Positions 53,117 through 62,589 of a DNA stretch of 64,000 nucleotides are shown here, piece by piece. Below the pieces are notes generated by a model that was not told where the DNA came from, searched no databases, and saw nothing but the letters and a program-made list of their open reading frames with translations. The position numbers and the translations under genes were made by a program. Numbering within the stretch: the first letter of the stretch is position 1; the number at the start of each line of letters is the position of its first letter. Source of the DNA: Saprospiraceae bacterium (GTDB lineage: Bacteria > Bacteroidota > Bacteroidia > Chitinophagales > Saprospiraceae); contig JANQLV010000023.1 in NCBI GenBank assembly GCA_028280415.1, forward strand, positions 124,001 through 188,000, read 5' to 3'.

Positions 53117-54835
53117 TTAAATATTTCGTTTTTTGAGTTGTTCGACAATATAATCCGATGCTCTCCAGGATAAAGCCATAATGGTCCAGGTACAGTTTTT
53201 ATCAGCCTGAGAGACAAATGGTCCGCCATCAACAACAAATACATTTTGGGCATCGTGCAATTGTTGCATTGCATTTGTAACCGAAGTTTTTGGATTGTTT
53301 CCCATTCTGGTGGTCCCAACTTCATGGATAATTTGCCCCGGAGCATGAAGCCCATAATCCTGATCTTTTCCAGGGGTATCACCCAATACTTCTGCTCCCA
53401 TAGCATGGAAAAGTTCTTCAAATGTCTGATGCATATGCCTAGCTTGTAATTTTTCGTAGTCTGACCATTTATAATCAAATCGCAATACCGGAATACCAAA
53501 TTCATCTACTACATCAGGATCTATTTCACAACGATTATCATAACGGGCAACAGCTTCCCCGCGGCCTCCAAAACCAATCACAGCTCCATAAAATCGCTTC
53601 ACATCATCTCTTAATTTATCGCCATATCCGCCAATTACTCCTCCAGTATATTTGTTGAAATCCGAGGCATTAAAACCAAAGCCATAAGAAGGCATTCCCA
53701 TTCCTCCCCAGATTTCAATATGATATCCTCTCGGAAAGTCCAGCTTTTTATTATCCAGCCACCAGGGAGAATATACATGCATTCCCCCTACACCATCTTC
53801 ATTATAGATTTTTCGATTCATTAATGCCGGTACAAAAGCCGAACGGCTGGCTCCGGTAGAATCATGTAAATATCGACCAAGCACATCACTGCTGTTGCCC
53901 AGTCCATTAGGATGCTGTGGGCTTTTGGAATTCAACAGGATTCGGGCACTACTACAAGCCGATGCACCAAGTACGACTACTTTTCCACGAAGCTGATATT
54001 CCATTCTATCCTCCTTATTAATATAAGAAACTCCCGTCGCCAAGCCTTCTTCGTTAGTAGTCACTGTCCGCACCATACAATTGGTATACAAGTCAATTTG
54101 CCCACCGTTTTTCATAGCCGGAAAAATCAGACAAGAGCCTGAAGAGAAATCTGCATAAGCACTACAGGAGCGATTACATTGTCCACAATAAAAACATACC
54201 CCCCGGTCCTTATTAATTCGCTTGGTCAGGATAGAAAGGCGAGAAGGGATAACCGTAACCCCAAGTTTGCGAGCTGCTTTGATATAGTACAGCTCGTGCA
54301 GGCGCGGTTTGGGTGGAGGTAAAAAGTATCCGTCCGGATCATTTGGCAAATTTTCTTTTGAACCAAAGACCCCTACCAGCTTATCAAGTTTATCGTAATA
54401 CGGTTTGACATCATCGTAAGAAATTGGCCAGTTGTCTCCCAGTCCGTCTACATTCTTATGTTTAAAATCCATTGGACCGAAACGAAGGGAAATTCTCCCC
54501 CAGTGATTGGTTCGTCCGCCTAACATTCGGGCACGCCACCACATAAATTGAGTTCCCTCTTTGGTTGTATACGGCTCCCCACCGACTTGCCAGTCTCCCC
54601 AAGACATGTCATAATCCCCAAAGGCCCGATTGGTACTCGCTCCCCGCCGGGGAGATTCCCAGGGCCATTTCAGTTGAGTTTGAGTTTTTGGATCTTTAGG
54701 ATCAAAATAAGCTCCTGCTTCTACAACGGCAACCTTCAGCCCTGCATCCGCCAGTACCTTGGCAGACATTCCGCCTCCGGCTCCCGAGCCTACAATTATT
54801 GCATCATAAACTTTTGCTGATTCTTTTATTTGCAT
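53117..54835 (-). CDS. GMC family FAD-dependent oxidoreductase
   Basis: The 572-residue protein is the flavin subunit of a sugar/alcohol dehydrogenase. The FAD-binding dinucleotide fold is DAIIVGSGAGGGMSAKVLADAG at 12-33. A CFYCGQCNRSC cluster-like cysteine motif (near 215-225) is typical of gluconate-type GMC subunits. The C-terminal HEVGTTRMG motif and the substrate domain with the GMC pattern are present. It has no signal of its own and should be exported with the adjacent small subunit. The upstream gene, 10 nt away, is a sugar-isomerase-like protein, so this is probably a sugar-oxidation operon. Substrate is unknown. Confidence 0.9.
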   Translation of the reverse strand: MQIKESAKVYDAIIVGSGAGGGMSAKVLADAGLKVAVVEAGAYFDPKDPKTQTQLKWPWESPRRGASTNRAFGDYDMSWGDWQVGGEPYTTKEGTQFMWWRARMLGGRTNHWGRISLRFGPMDFKHKNVDGLGDNWPISYDDVKPYYDKLDKLVGVFGSKENLPNDPDGYFLPPPKPRLHELYYIKAARKLGVTVIPSRLSILTKRINKDRGVCFYCGQCNRSCSAYADFSSGSCLIFPAMKNGGQIDLYTNCMVRTVTTNEEGLATGVSYINKEDRMEYQLRGKVVVLGASACSSARILLNSKSPQHPNGLGNSSDVLGRYLHDSTGASRSAFVPALMNRKIYNEDGVGGMHVYSPWWLDNKKLDFPRGYHIEIWGGMGMPSYGFGFNASDFNKYTGGVIGGYGDKLRDDVKRFYGAVIGFGGRGEAVARYDNRCEIDPDVVDEFGIPVLRFDYKWSDYEKLQARHMHQTFEELFHAMGAEVLGDTPGKDQDYGLHAPGQIIHEVGTTRMGNNPKTSVTNAMQQLHDAQNVFVVDGGPFVSQADKNCTWTIMALSWRASDYIVEQLKKRNI

Positions 54836-54844
54836 AAAAAAAGT

Positions 54845-55804
54845 TTATCGATCAATCAGGTCAAAGCTTCTTTTCATTGCCCGATAAGTAGCTTCGATTG
54901 CCTCATGATCATTCTTTTCATTAAGTTTTTTATTAAACGGCTCCGCGCGTACCGGACCATCATATCCTATTTTTACCAGAGCTTCGAGAAAAGCTTTTAA
55001 ATCAATCACTCCTGAATCTCCGGGAAGCTCTCGCTCGTTATCTATTTGTTCCGCAGCAGTTCGGTCACTTTTGGCATCATTCAAATCTACTGTGATAATC
55101 ATTGCCTGATCAAGGTTTAAAATATCCTCAACGCTTTCTTCCGCACAAAACCAATGAAAGGCATCCAGTTGCAAACCAATATTGGGCAGATTAATATTAT
55201 CAATCAATTCCCTTAGTTCCTTCATCGTATGAATAAAAGGGTAGCGTGATCTTGTCATTAGTGTTTTGGGGCCAACGTACTCCAGGCCAAGCCGAATGCC
55301 ATAATCCCCCAGTATCCGGGCTACTTCCTTCAACCTTTTAGTATGTTGTTTAAAATTTTGAAGATACGTCAGTTCGCTGTGCGTAGGCATGATCCAGGTA
55401 TTCATCCGATCAGCCTGGAACTCCCGCATCACTCTGCATTTATCCGGGAGTGTTTTGAGTTCTTGGCGAAATAGCTCATTAGATTTACGAAAGTCAAGCG
55501 GTAAACCCGCAGCATCCCAGCTAATCTTTCGAGCCTTCTTTTTTTGTATAAAAGAAACCTTTTCCTCCGCATCCATTTTTAAAAGATCGTTTGGAAGCGG
55601 GACAATGGCTTCAAAACCCTTATGAATGGCCATATCCAGCAAGGCGGTTTGATTCAGATCAACACCAATTGCTCCCGGGTTAAGGCTCATCCTGAAAAGG
55701 CGTCGGGGTTTATTTTGACAATCTAAAAGAGGAAGAGGCAACAGGGCAGAAGCTAACAACATCGAAGTTCGATGGATAAAACCTCTTCTGGATAGAATAG
55801 CCAT
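54845..55804 (-). CDS. Exported sugar phosphate isomerase/epimerase-like TIM barrel lipoprotein
   Basis: This 319-residue protein has a Tat-like signal (SRRGFIHRTS) with lipobox LLDC (Cys29) and a xylose-isomerase-like TIM barrel: GLEYVGPKTLMT (strand with Glu), LQLDAFHWFCAEES (metal site with Asp and His), ITVDLNDAKSDR, and RAEPFNKKLNE near the end. The last segments contain Glu/Asp/His ligands for a metal. It is the first gene of the three-gene unit with the GMC oxidoreductase and its small subunit, which suggests action on a sugar made or used by the oxidase. Confidence 0.87.
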   Translation of the reverse strand: MAILSRRGFIHRTSMLLASALLPLPLLDCQNKPRRLFRMSLNPGAIGVDLNQTALLDMAIHKGFEAIVPLPNDLLKMDAEEKVSFIQKKKARKISWDAAGLPLDFRKSNELFRQELKTLPDKCRVMREFQADRMNTWIMPTHSELTYLQNFKQHTKRLKEVARILGDYGIRLGLEYVGPKTLMTRSRYPFIHTMKELRELIDNINLPNIGLQLDAFHWFCAEESVEDILNLDQAMIITVDLNDAKSDRTAAEQIDNERELPGDSGVIDLKAFLEALVKIGYDGPVRAEPFNKKLNEKNDHEAIEATYRAMKRSFDLIDR

Positions 55805-56019
55805 GTTGCAGATAATTATTTTTGAAAAATCAAAATAAACAAAAAGCGCCAGCTAAGAAACTTTTTATAAGACTTGTGCAATTATTTATCAAAAAGATTC
55901 AGAATATCAGGCACAAAACATTGGCTATTATGATGGCTCATAATAATGGATCAGGTTTGGTTCTATACAGTTGGCCTGCTTATTTTCTACGATCCAGTCA
56001 TCAATTCATTTATGGGGCT

Positions 56020-58650
56020 TTATTCATGCCTCAACAATCTTGTTGGGTTCGTTTGGGCAGCTTTTAAAATTTGAAAGGTTATTGTGATCAAAATCATCAT
56101 AATCAAAAGAAGCGTGCCCACCGGATAGATCCACCAATTGATATGAATGCGGTATGCAAAATCTTTCAGCCAGGCATTCAGCAGATAATGTATCACCGGC
56201 AATATGATTACCATCGCCAGTAATGCCTGATAAATATATTTTTTAACAAATAAAGTATAAAGAGAGTGAACAGAAGCTCCAAGTACTTTTCTGATTCCAA
56301 GTTCTTTGACACGATTATTTACCATAAACGTTACTATTCCATACAAGCCCAGACAAGCCAATAAAATTGCCAGTACAGAAAATACCTGAATCATGCTTGA
56401 TAGCCGCTCTTCGGACTGATATAAGCGATCAAGATTATCATCCAGAAACCGCCATTCCAGCGGAGTACTCTGAGCAACCTGCTTCCAGGTATCTTCCAAT
56501 ATGCCAATCTGTGCTTTCGGATTTCCCGAAGCCATCCGTACATACATGTATTCCAGGTCGATAAATGGCAGAATAACCACAGCCGGTTCTATTCCCTGAT
56601 GCAAAGAGGAATAATTGAAATCTTCTACTACACCAATAATAGTCCGTGGGCCGTCTAATTCGAAAAAATGTACCTGTTTCCCAATGGGGTCTTCCAAGTC
56701 TAAATACGTTGCTGCTTGTTGATTAATGATAATCGCCTGAGTAGAATCATTTGTATGTTCCTTTGAAAAAGAGCGCCCGCTGCTCAACGGAATTCCCATT
56801 GTTTCAAAGTAATTATAATCCGCCAGGTTGAAAAATATTCTTTTACTCATTTCGGGATCCTCATCTACTCTCTGAATACCTCCAAAAGGCCACGGATCGC
56901 CAACTACTCTATCACTTCTACTTACATTCAATACCGCCGAATTCTGAATCAGCCGTTCTTTATACACCTCAAAATAACGCGACATATCCTCTGGCAGCAT
57001 TTTTATCAAAACAACGTTTTCCGCATTATATCCAGTTTCCTTATTTCTTAAGTAATCGATTTGCTTTGTCATAATAATTGTGGCACAAATGAGTCCAATA
57101 GATACCGCAAACTGAAACAGCAATAGTACATTTTTTAATTGAAGTGGATTCCGCGATGTTATCTTTAGTGTTCCTTTAAGAGATTTAATAATATCGATTC
57201 TGGCCAGGGTCAGTGCCGGATAAAGACCGGATATTATACCAATAAAAATTCCGACTATCATCAATACGGGAGCTAACTTCAAAATATCCATAAATCTCAG
57301 GTCAAACTCCCATTTCATATACTGTGAAACGGAGGGGAAGAGCAAGAAAACAATGCCAAATGAAAGAACCATACAAAAGAAGGTAAGGATCAATGATTCT
57401 GTAAGTAATTGAGCGAGAATTCCCTTCCTGTTCGCTCCCAGTACTTTTCTGACCCCTGTAGATTTACTCCGATTGATCGACAGAGCATGTGTAAGGTTGG
57501 AAAAATTGAATCCTGCAACTATGAGAATCAGCAAGGCAACGATCATAAGTGCTTTCACACTAAACCGGTTACCGGCCCGGATATGACTGGCCAGGTCGTC
57601 AGCCATGCCATCTGAGCCCATGTAGATATCTGACAAATTTTGCAATCTCGGTAGCAAGGGTGTTAAATCTTCCGGATTCAAATCTTTAAAGTGTTGGGCC
57701 AAGCCTTTTTCAAATTGTTTCGAATCGGCATTAGGCTTTAATTTTACATAAGTCATAAATCCCAACCATCCCCAACTAGTCAAATCAGATGCATATCCTT
57801 CGGGAACAGAGTATGTCGGAAACGATATCAAAAAATTAAAATTCAAATGAGAATTGGTTGGTATGGGAGAAAGTACTCCGGTAACTTTCAAGGGAACAGA
57901 ATTATTAAACAATAGCGTAGCTCCAACGGGATTAGAGTTGTTGAAATACTTAATTGCCATATCTTCCGTGATCACTATTGAGTTGGGTTGATCCAGGGCT
58001 GTATTCGGATCACCAGAGGACAATTCAAACTCAAGTATTTCGAGAAAAAGGGAATCCGCATAATAGCCATGATCTTCGTAAAAACGAATTTCTCCATTTG
58101 AAAAGAGACTGTTCATAGCATATCGCATCCTTGAAATTTTCTCCAGTTCCGAGAACTTCTCCCGGATACCCGGAGCAAGTGCCGGAGGGGAGTTCACAAG
58201 GGTCGTTACATTTCCAGCATTATCCTGAAAGGAAAAATTGACTCGAAAGATCCGCTCTTTATTCTTGTGAAATTTTTCGAAGGAAAGCTCATGGTTTACA
58301 AAAAACAGAATTAACAGAAAGCTGCTAAAGCCAAGCGTTAATCCAAAAAGGTTTATGGCGGTAAAGCCTTTATTTCTCCCTAAAAACCGGAGTGAACTGA
58401 TGATATTATTTTTAATCATACTTACAGAATAAAAGGTATATGAAGTAGAATAATGGTCCCGTTTAAGTGTAAACCTGTTTATAAATTGAAAAACCCCCAA
58501 CCAATAGAGCAATTTCGCCCGGCGAGTACCGTGCTTCAATTGATTTTGATAAAATTGTTCCTCCAAATCACCAAGAATAGAATCATGGAGATGATTTCTA
58601 CAATACCAACTAAAGAAGCGTTGCGCAAGGCGTGGTGGATTATTTTTCAT
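56020..58650 (-). CDS. ABC transporter permease (FtsX/MacB type) with permease prefix domain
   Basis: This 876-residue protein begins with a permease-prefix domain (PPRLAQRFFSWYCRNHLHDSILGDLEEQFYQNQ, about 1-60), then has two FtsX-type halves, each with an N-terminal membrane helix, a periplasmic MacB-like domain and three more helices (conserved ARIDIIKSLKG and RVKELGIRKVLGAS coupling segments). Such proteins transport or regulate lipids, peptides or antibiotics with a separate ATPase, which is not next to it. The start overlaps the PadR gene stop by 4 bp. Duplicated permeases with this prefix are typical PadR targets in Bacteroidota. Confidence 0.92.
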   Translation of the reverse strand: MKNNPPRLAQRFFSWYCRNHLHDSILGDLEEQFYQNQLKHGTRRAKLLYWLGVFQFINRFTLKRDHYSTSYTFYSVSMIKNNIISSLRFLGRNKGFTAINLFGLTLGFSSFLLILFFVNHELSFEKFHKNKERIFRVNFSFQDNAGNVTTLVNSPPALAPGIREKFSELEKISRMRYAMNSLFSNGEIRFYEDHGYYADSLFLEILEFELSSGDPNTALDQPNSIVITEDMAIKYFNNSNPVGATLLFNNSVPLKVTGVLSPIPTNSHLNFNFLISFPTYSVPEGYASDLTSWGWLGFMTYVKLKPNADSKQFEKGLAQHFKDLNPEDLTPLLPRLQNLSDIYMGSDGMADDLASHIRAGNRFSVKALMIVALLILIVAGFNFSNLTHALSINRSKSTGVRKVLGANRKGILAQLLTESLILTFFCMVLSFGIVFLLFPSVSQYMKWEFDLRFMDILKLAPVLMIVGIFIGIISGLYPALTLARIDIIKSLKGTLKITSRNPLQLKNVLLLFQFAVSIGLICATIIMTKQIDYLRNKETGYNAENVVLIKMLPEDMSRYFEVYKERLIQNSAVLNVSRSDRVVGDPWPFGGIQRVDEDPEMSKRIFFNLADYNYFETMGIPLSSGRSFSKEHTNDSTQAIIINQQAATYLDLEDPIGKQVHFFELDGPRTIIGVVEDFNYSSLHQGIEPAVVILPFIDLEYMYVRMASGNPKAQIGILEDTWKQVAQSTPLEWRFLDDNLDRLYQSEERLSSMIQVFSVLAILLACLGLYGIVTFMVNNRVKELGIRKVLGASVHSLYTLFVKKYIYQALLAMVIILPVIHYLLNAWLKDFAYRIHINWWIYPVGTLLLIMMILITITFQILKAAQTNPTRLLRHE

Positions 58651-58976
58651 AAACCATCAAATGTGATCCTTGGGATCATATCCCAAAGTAAGTTTCGAGA
58701 CTGACGGGAAGCCTCTAAAGCCTGTTTTCCCAAACTGGTAATTTTAAAGAGACGCTTGCTACGACCTCCGCGCTCTTTGGTAGCACCACCAATCTCGGAC
58801 TTCACAAATCCTTTTTCTTCTAATCTATAGAGAGCAGTATGGACACTGCTGAGCGTTACTTTTCTATTAAGCTTTTCTTTTATTGAATTGGCAATAGAAA
58901 GGCCATAAGCATCATTATGATGCACTGCAACCAAAAGGAGGACGATTTCTTCGAATTCACCAAGATGTAATCTCAT
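58647..58976 (-). CDS. PadR family transcriptional regulator
   Basis: The 109-residue product has the PadR winged-helix pattern: LGEFEEIVLLLVAVHHNDAYGLSIANSI, then the SVHTALYRLEEKGFVKSE recognition helix region and wing GGRSKRLFKITSLGKQALE. It overlaps the permease gene by 4 bp, so it very likely controls the permease operon, probably as an effector-responsive repressor. There is no ligand-binding tail; this is the short form. Confidence 0.92.
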   Translation of the reverse strand: MRLHLGEFEEIVLLLVAVHHNDAYGLSIANSIKEKLNRKVTLSSVHTALYRLEEKGFVKSEIGGATKERGGRSKRLFKITSLGKQALEASRQSRNLLWDMIPRITFDGL

Positions 58977-59349
58977 AATTATTTACCTATTTGTAAAATA
59001 AATAAAATTTTGCTATAAAACCTTCTTTTTTAACTACTTTTTTAAGCGGCTACTAATCTGAATCACAGCTAATCATGTTTTAGCTAAAGACTGAATGTAT
59101 AAATTTATGGGAGATGAGTATAAAATGACAGGTCAGAAGACGGGCTAAACAGATAAAATATAAGCTTTTGAGTTCCATGAAATAGGTGTTTGGCTTTAGG
59201 TCTTGGGTTTTCGGGACCGCCCAATGCCTAAAATCTACATACCTATTACCAACCTGCTCTACAAAGCGATAAATAGTGCTATAAAATTCAATTTCAAGTT
59301 GGATTTTAACTAAAAATGAGGATGATTTATATATCTCTTTTAAAAAATT
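58977..59349. other. Intergenic gap with repeat copy C
   Basis: This 373-nt gap lies between the thiolase end and the PadR start, both minus-strand genes. It holds the PadR leader, copy C of the dispersed repeat (from about 59150), and no ORF or RNA gene that I could recognise. Confidence 0.5.
59150..59232 (+). repeat. Dispersed intergenic repeat, copy C, with hairpin
   Basis: The core AAGCTTTTGAG..ATGAAATAGGT is at 59162-59187. It is followed by an inverted repeat: TTTAGGTCTTGGG at 59195-59207 with CCCAATGCCTAAA at 59220-59232 (11 pairs plus one wobble and one mismatch). Copies A and C use different arm sequences but both pair, suggesting the structure matters. Confidence 0.6.
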
Positions 59350-60561
59350 TTACACTTTTTCAATGATCGTGGCATAGCCTTGTCCAACGCCAACACACAT
59401 TGTCACCAAAGCGTATTTTTTGTTTTGTTTATGCAACTCAATTGCTGCCGTATTCAAAATTCTTGTCCCGGAAACGCCTAGCGGATGACCAATAGCAATT
59501 GCTCCTCCATTCGGATTGATACGTGGATCATCATCTGCTATTCCCAACTCTCTGGTACAAGCCAGTACCTGTGCTGCAAAAGCTTCATTCAGTTCTATAA
59601 TATCAATATCATCAAGTGTCAGTCCGGCTTTCGCCAATGCTTTTTTAGAAGCACCTACCGGGCCTATTCCCATAATCCTGGGTTCCACCCCGACAACGGC
59701 AGAGCTTACAATTCGGGCAAGAGGATTGAGTTGGTATTGATTGACCGCAGCTTCAGAAGCAACGATTAAAGCCGCCGCCCCATCATTCAGGCCGGAAGCA
59801 TTTCCAGCCGTAACAGTACCTCCTTCCTTTTTGAATGCGGTTCGTAGCTTGGCCAATATTTCTAAAGTTGTATTTCCTTTAACAAACTCATCCTGATCAA
59901 AAATGATCGGATCAGCTTTGCGCTGCGGAATCGAAACGGGTACAATTTCTTCCGCCAAGCGACCAGAGGCTTGAGCTTTTGCTGCTTTCATTTGCGACCA
60001 GTATGCGAATTTATCCTGATCCTCCCGGTTGATTTTATAGCGTTCTGCCAGATTTTCAGCCGTGGAACCCATAGAATCTGTCCCGTAAAGTTCGTGCATT
60101 TTCTTATTAACAAATCGCCAGCCAAAACTTGTATCGTGCATTTGTGCATCTCTTCCAAAAGCGGAAGAAACCTTGGATATAGCCCAGGGACCACGAGTCA
60201 TATGCTCTATTCCTCCGGAGATAAACAAATCGCCATCTCCGGTTTGAATTGCCCGATGAGCATGAATTACTGCCGACATTCCGGAAGCGCACAAGCGATT
60301 GACCGTTTCTCCAGGAACGGTCCAGGGAAGGCCCGCAAGGAGCAGGCACATACGTGCAACATTACGATTATCTTCTCCGGCCTGATTGGCACAGCCCAGA
60401 ATGACATCATCATAAGCCTCAAGTGGAATACTGGAATACTTTTCTATCAAAGCTTTGATGGGTATTGTTCCCAGATCATCTGTTCTAACAGTTGAAAGAC
60501 TACCTCGAAATTTTCCAAAAGCGGTACGTACGCCACCAAGGATATAGGATGTTTTGCTCAT
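59350..60561 (-). CDS. Acetyl-CoA acyltransferase (thiolase, beta-ketothiolase)
   Basis: This 403-residue enzyme is a thiolase that cleaves or forms 3-ketoacyl-CoA in fatty acid or ketone metabolism. Catalytic Cys91 lies in VNRLCASGMSAV, the second site in NPNGGAIAIGHPLGVSGTR, and CVGVGQG near the end holds the last catalytic Cys. It also contains the MGIGPVGASKKAL segment typical of fadA/pcaF-type enzymes. The exact chain-length specificity cannot be read. It lies 95 nt downstream of pckA, with a terminator hairpin in the gap, so it is probably expressed from its own promoter. Confidence 0.94.
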   Translation of the reverse strand: MSKTSYILGGVRTAFGKFRGSLSTVRTDDLGTIPIKALIEKYSSIPLEAYDDVILGCANQAGEDNRNVARMCLLLAGLPWTVPGETVNRLCASGMSAVIHAHRAIQTGDGDLFISGGIEHMTRGPWAISKVSSAFGRDAQMHDTSFGWRFVNKKMHELYGTDSMGSTAENLAERYKINREDQDKFAYWSQMKAAKAQASGRLAEEIVPVSIPQRKADPIIFDQDEFVKGNTTLEILAKLRTAFKKEGGTVTAGNASGLNDGAAALIVASEAAVNQYQLNPLARIVSSAVVGVEPRIMGIGPVGASKKALAKAGLTLDDIDIIELNEAFAAQVLACTRELGIADDDPRINPNGGAIAIGHPLGVSGTRILNTAAIELHKQNKKYALVTMCVGVGQGYATIIEKV

Positions 60562-60588
60562 AATTTTGTTCTTCTATATTCGACAAAA

Positions 60589-60616
60589 GCTGGTCGATTT
60601 ACAAAAATCGACCAGC
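60589..60616 (-). terminator. Terminator after pckA
   Basis: GCTGGTCGATTT (60589-60600) and its exact complement (60605-60616) form a 12-bp stem with a 4-nt loop. On the minus strand it ends in TTTTG. It lies 41 nt after the pckA stop. Confidence 0.7.
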
Positions 60617-60656
60617 CAGATTGTAAGTCAGTTGAATTATAAGATGTGCCTAGCTA

Positions 60657-62234
60657 TCAGCTATTCACCGTCTTTAGTTTGGGTGCCGCAGAAAGAATTG
60701 CTTCCGAAGCCTGCTCGGCATATCTCTCAAAATTTTTGATGAACCGCAATGCCAAATCCTCCGCTACACTGTCATATTCGTTTTCATTTCTCCAGGTGTC
60801 CCTTGGATTTAATACAGCATTCGGTACGTCCGGACAGGTTTTTGGAATTTGCAAACCAAAAATAGGATGCGTTCTATATTCAACTTTATTCAATACTCCT
60901 GTAAGTGCCGCTTTGATCATCGCACGGGTATAGGAAAGCTCAATCCTGGAACCTTCTCCATACGCACCTCCTGTCCATCCTGTATTGACTAACCAAACAT
61001 TAATAGTCCCATCACCACTACGGCTTCCTTTTTTAATTTTTTCACCTAACAAATCAGCATACTTAGTCGGGTGAAGCGGTAAAAAAGGAGCTCCGAAGCA
61101 GGCGGAGAAAGTCGCTTCCGGCTCTACAATACCTTCTTCCGTTCCGGCAATTTTTGCCGTATATCCACTAATAAAATGGTACATTGCCTGTTCAGGTGTC
61201 AGTTTACTAATGGGGGGTAATACTCCAAAGGCATCACAGGTCAAAAAGAAGATGTTTTCAGGCAAATCTCCCCGGGATTTGTACATGATATTTTCAATAT
61301 GATAAATCGGATAACTCACTCTGGTATTTTGAGTGATATCGACATCCGAATAATCAACGGTACATCCATCTTCTTCGAAGCCAACGTTTTCCAGTAATGC
61401 TCCGAACTTGATCGCATTAAAAATCTGCGGTTCTTTGGCAGGAGACAAATCAATGGTTTTTGCATAACAACCTCCTTCAAAATTGAATACACTTTCCTTC
61501 GACCATCCATGCTCATCATCTCCAATCAGGCGGCGCGCCGGATCATTAGAAAGGGTAGTTTTTCCCGTTCCGGAAAGGCCAAAAAACAAAGCGGTATCAC
61601 CTTCTGCTCCGGTATTTGCCGAGCAATGCATTGGTAAAACTTTATTTTCAACGGGTAATACAAAATTAAGTACAGAGAAAATACCTTTTTTGATTTCTCC
61701 GGTATAAGCTGTACCACCTATGATAATCACTTTTTTGGTGAAGTTGATTATTGCAAAATTATCCTGTCTGGTTTCATGTAATTGCGGATCAGCTTTTACA
61801 CCAGGGAAAGCAAAGACTTCCCAATCCGGTTCGAAATTGGATAAATCCTTGGCAGTAGGCCGCAAAAACATATTATAAGCAAAAAGATTTTGCCAGGGAT
61901 ATTCGGTATGTACTCGTACATTTAGCCGATAGTTCGGATTTGCGCAAGCATATGCATCACGGACATACACTTCATCCCGCGAGTTTACATAGTTGATCAT
62001 TTTATCATAGAGCGCATCAAAACTGGTAGACTCGATTGGGATATTGATATCTCCCCAATCTACTGTATTCGCTGTAATGTCATCCTTTACAATATATCTA
62101 TCTTTTGGAGATCGTCCAGTGAACTTACCAGTCTTAACTGCCAAAGCGCCAGAACTGCTAAGTTGTCCCTGATTCTGACGAATAGTACTTTCGATCAGAG
62201 CCGCCGGCTGGAGGTTGATTTTTTGATTAGACAT
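60657..62234 (-). CDS. pckA: Phosphoenolpyruvate carboxykinase (ATP)
   Basis: This 525-residue enzyme converts oxaloacetate and ATP to PEP and CO2, the first committed step of gluconeogenesis. The kinase-1 P-loop GLSGTGKTTLSND (near 217-229), the kinase-2 motif IGDDEHGWS, FNFEGGCYAKTIDLS, and the C-terminal WLVNTGWTGGAYGEGSRI are all present, the hallmarks of ATP-type PEPCK. Length fits (about 530). It is monocistronic between a -7 promoter box upstream and a terminator downstream. Confidence 0.97.
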   Translation of the reverse strand: MSNQKINLQPAALIESTIRQNQGQLSSSGALAVKTGKFTGRSPKDRYIVKDDITANTVDWGDINIPIESTSFDALYDKMINYVNSRDEVYVRDAYACANPNYRLNVRVHTEYPWQNLFAYNMFLRPTAKDLSNFEPDWEVFAFPGVKADPQLHETRQDNFAIINFTKKVIIIGGTAYTGEIKKGIFSVLNFVLPVENKVLPMHCSANTGAEGDTALFFGLSGTGKTTLSNDPARRLIGDDEHGWSKESVFNFEGGCYAKTIDLSPAKEPQIFNAIKFGALLENVGFEEDGCTVDYSDVDITQNTRVSYPIYHIENIMYKSRGDLPENIFFLTCDAFGVLPPISKLTPEQAMYHFISGYTAKIAGTEEGIVEPEATFSACFGAPFLPLHPTKYADLLGEKIKKGSRSGDGTINVWLVNTGWTGGAYGEGSRIELSYTRAMIKAALTGVLNKVEYRTHPIFGLQIPKTCPDVPNAVLNPRDTWRNENEYDSVAEDLALRFIKNFERYAEQASEAILSAAPKLKTVNS

Positions 62235-62276
62235 AATAGTATTTTAGTTTTTTTGGTTAAACTTAAAATGGAAGCA

Positions 62277-62284
62277 CAAAGGTA
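62277..62284 (-). promoter_or_regulatory. Bacteroidota -7 box upstream of pckA
   Basis: On the minus strand TACCTTTG fits TAnnTTTG and lies 42 nt before the pckA ATG. No clear -33 TTG is seen. Confidence 0.5.
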
Positions 62285-62556
62285 ATGCTTTTATTTTTAT
62301 ACTGATGTACTCCGCCAAGCCAATTTCGGCTTTTAGGGATATCTCTTACCAGAAAAATTTCTCGCTCTTTATATAACATGATTGTACATAAGTACAAGCT
62401 AAAAGTATTAATACGTGCCCCAATTTATTTTGTTATTTGTTTTACTATAAATTTTATATTTTCTGATGATCGGCAATCGGCAGAATAAAATCGCATAAAC
62501 TTTGCTATTCCAATACATGGTCGGTAGATATTAAGAGAAGTTTCATATTGGATTTG

Positions 62557-62564
62557 TACATTTG
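62557..62564 (+). promoter_or_regulatory. Bacteroidota -7 box upstream of hisC
   Basis: TACATTTG fits TAnnTTTG and lies 25 nt before the hisC start codon. A -33 element is not evident. Confidence 0.4.
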
Positions 62565-62589
62565 TTCAATATTTTTTTTTTAGCAAGCA

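Larger units (their letters stand above)
62235..62589. other. Divergent intergenic region, pckA and hisC
   Basis: This 355-nt gap feeds two divergent genes. It holds a -7 box for each direction (62277-62284 minus, 62557-62564 plus) and otherwise AT-rich DNA without hairpins or ORFs that I could identify. Confidence 0.5.

Noticed and set aside
55822-56067. Plus-strand frame of 81 residues between the sugar isomerase gene and the permease gene
   Set aside because: It starts with TTG, overlaps the permease end on the opposite strand, and its composition looks like shadow coding; no motif or start signal supports it.
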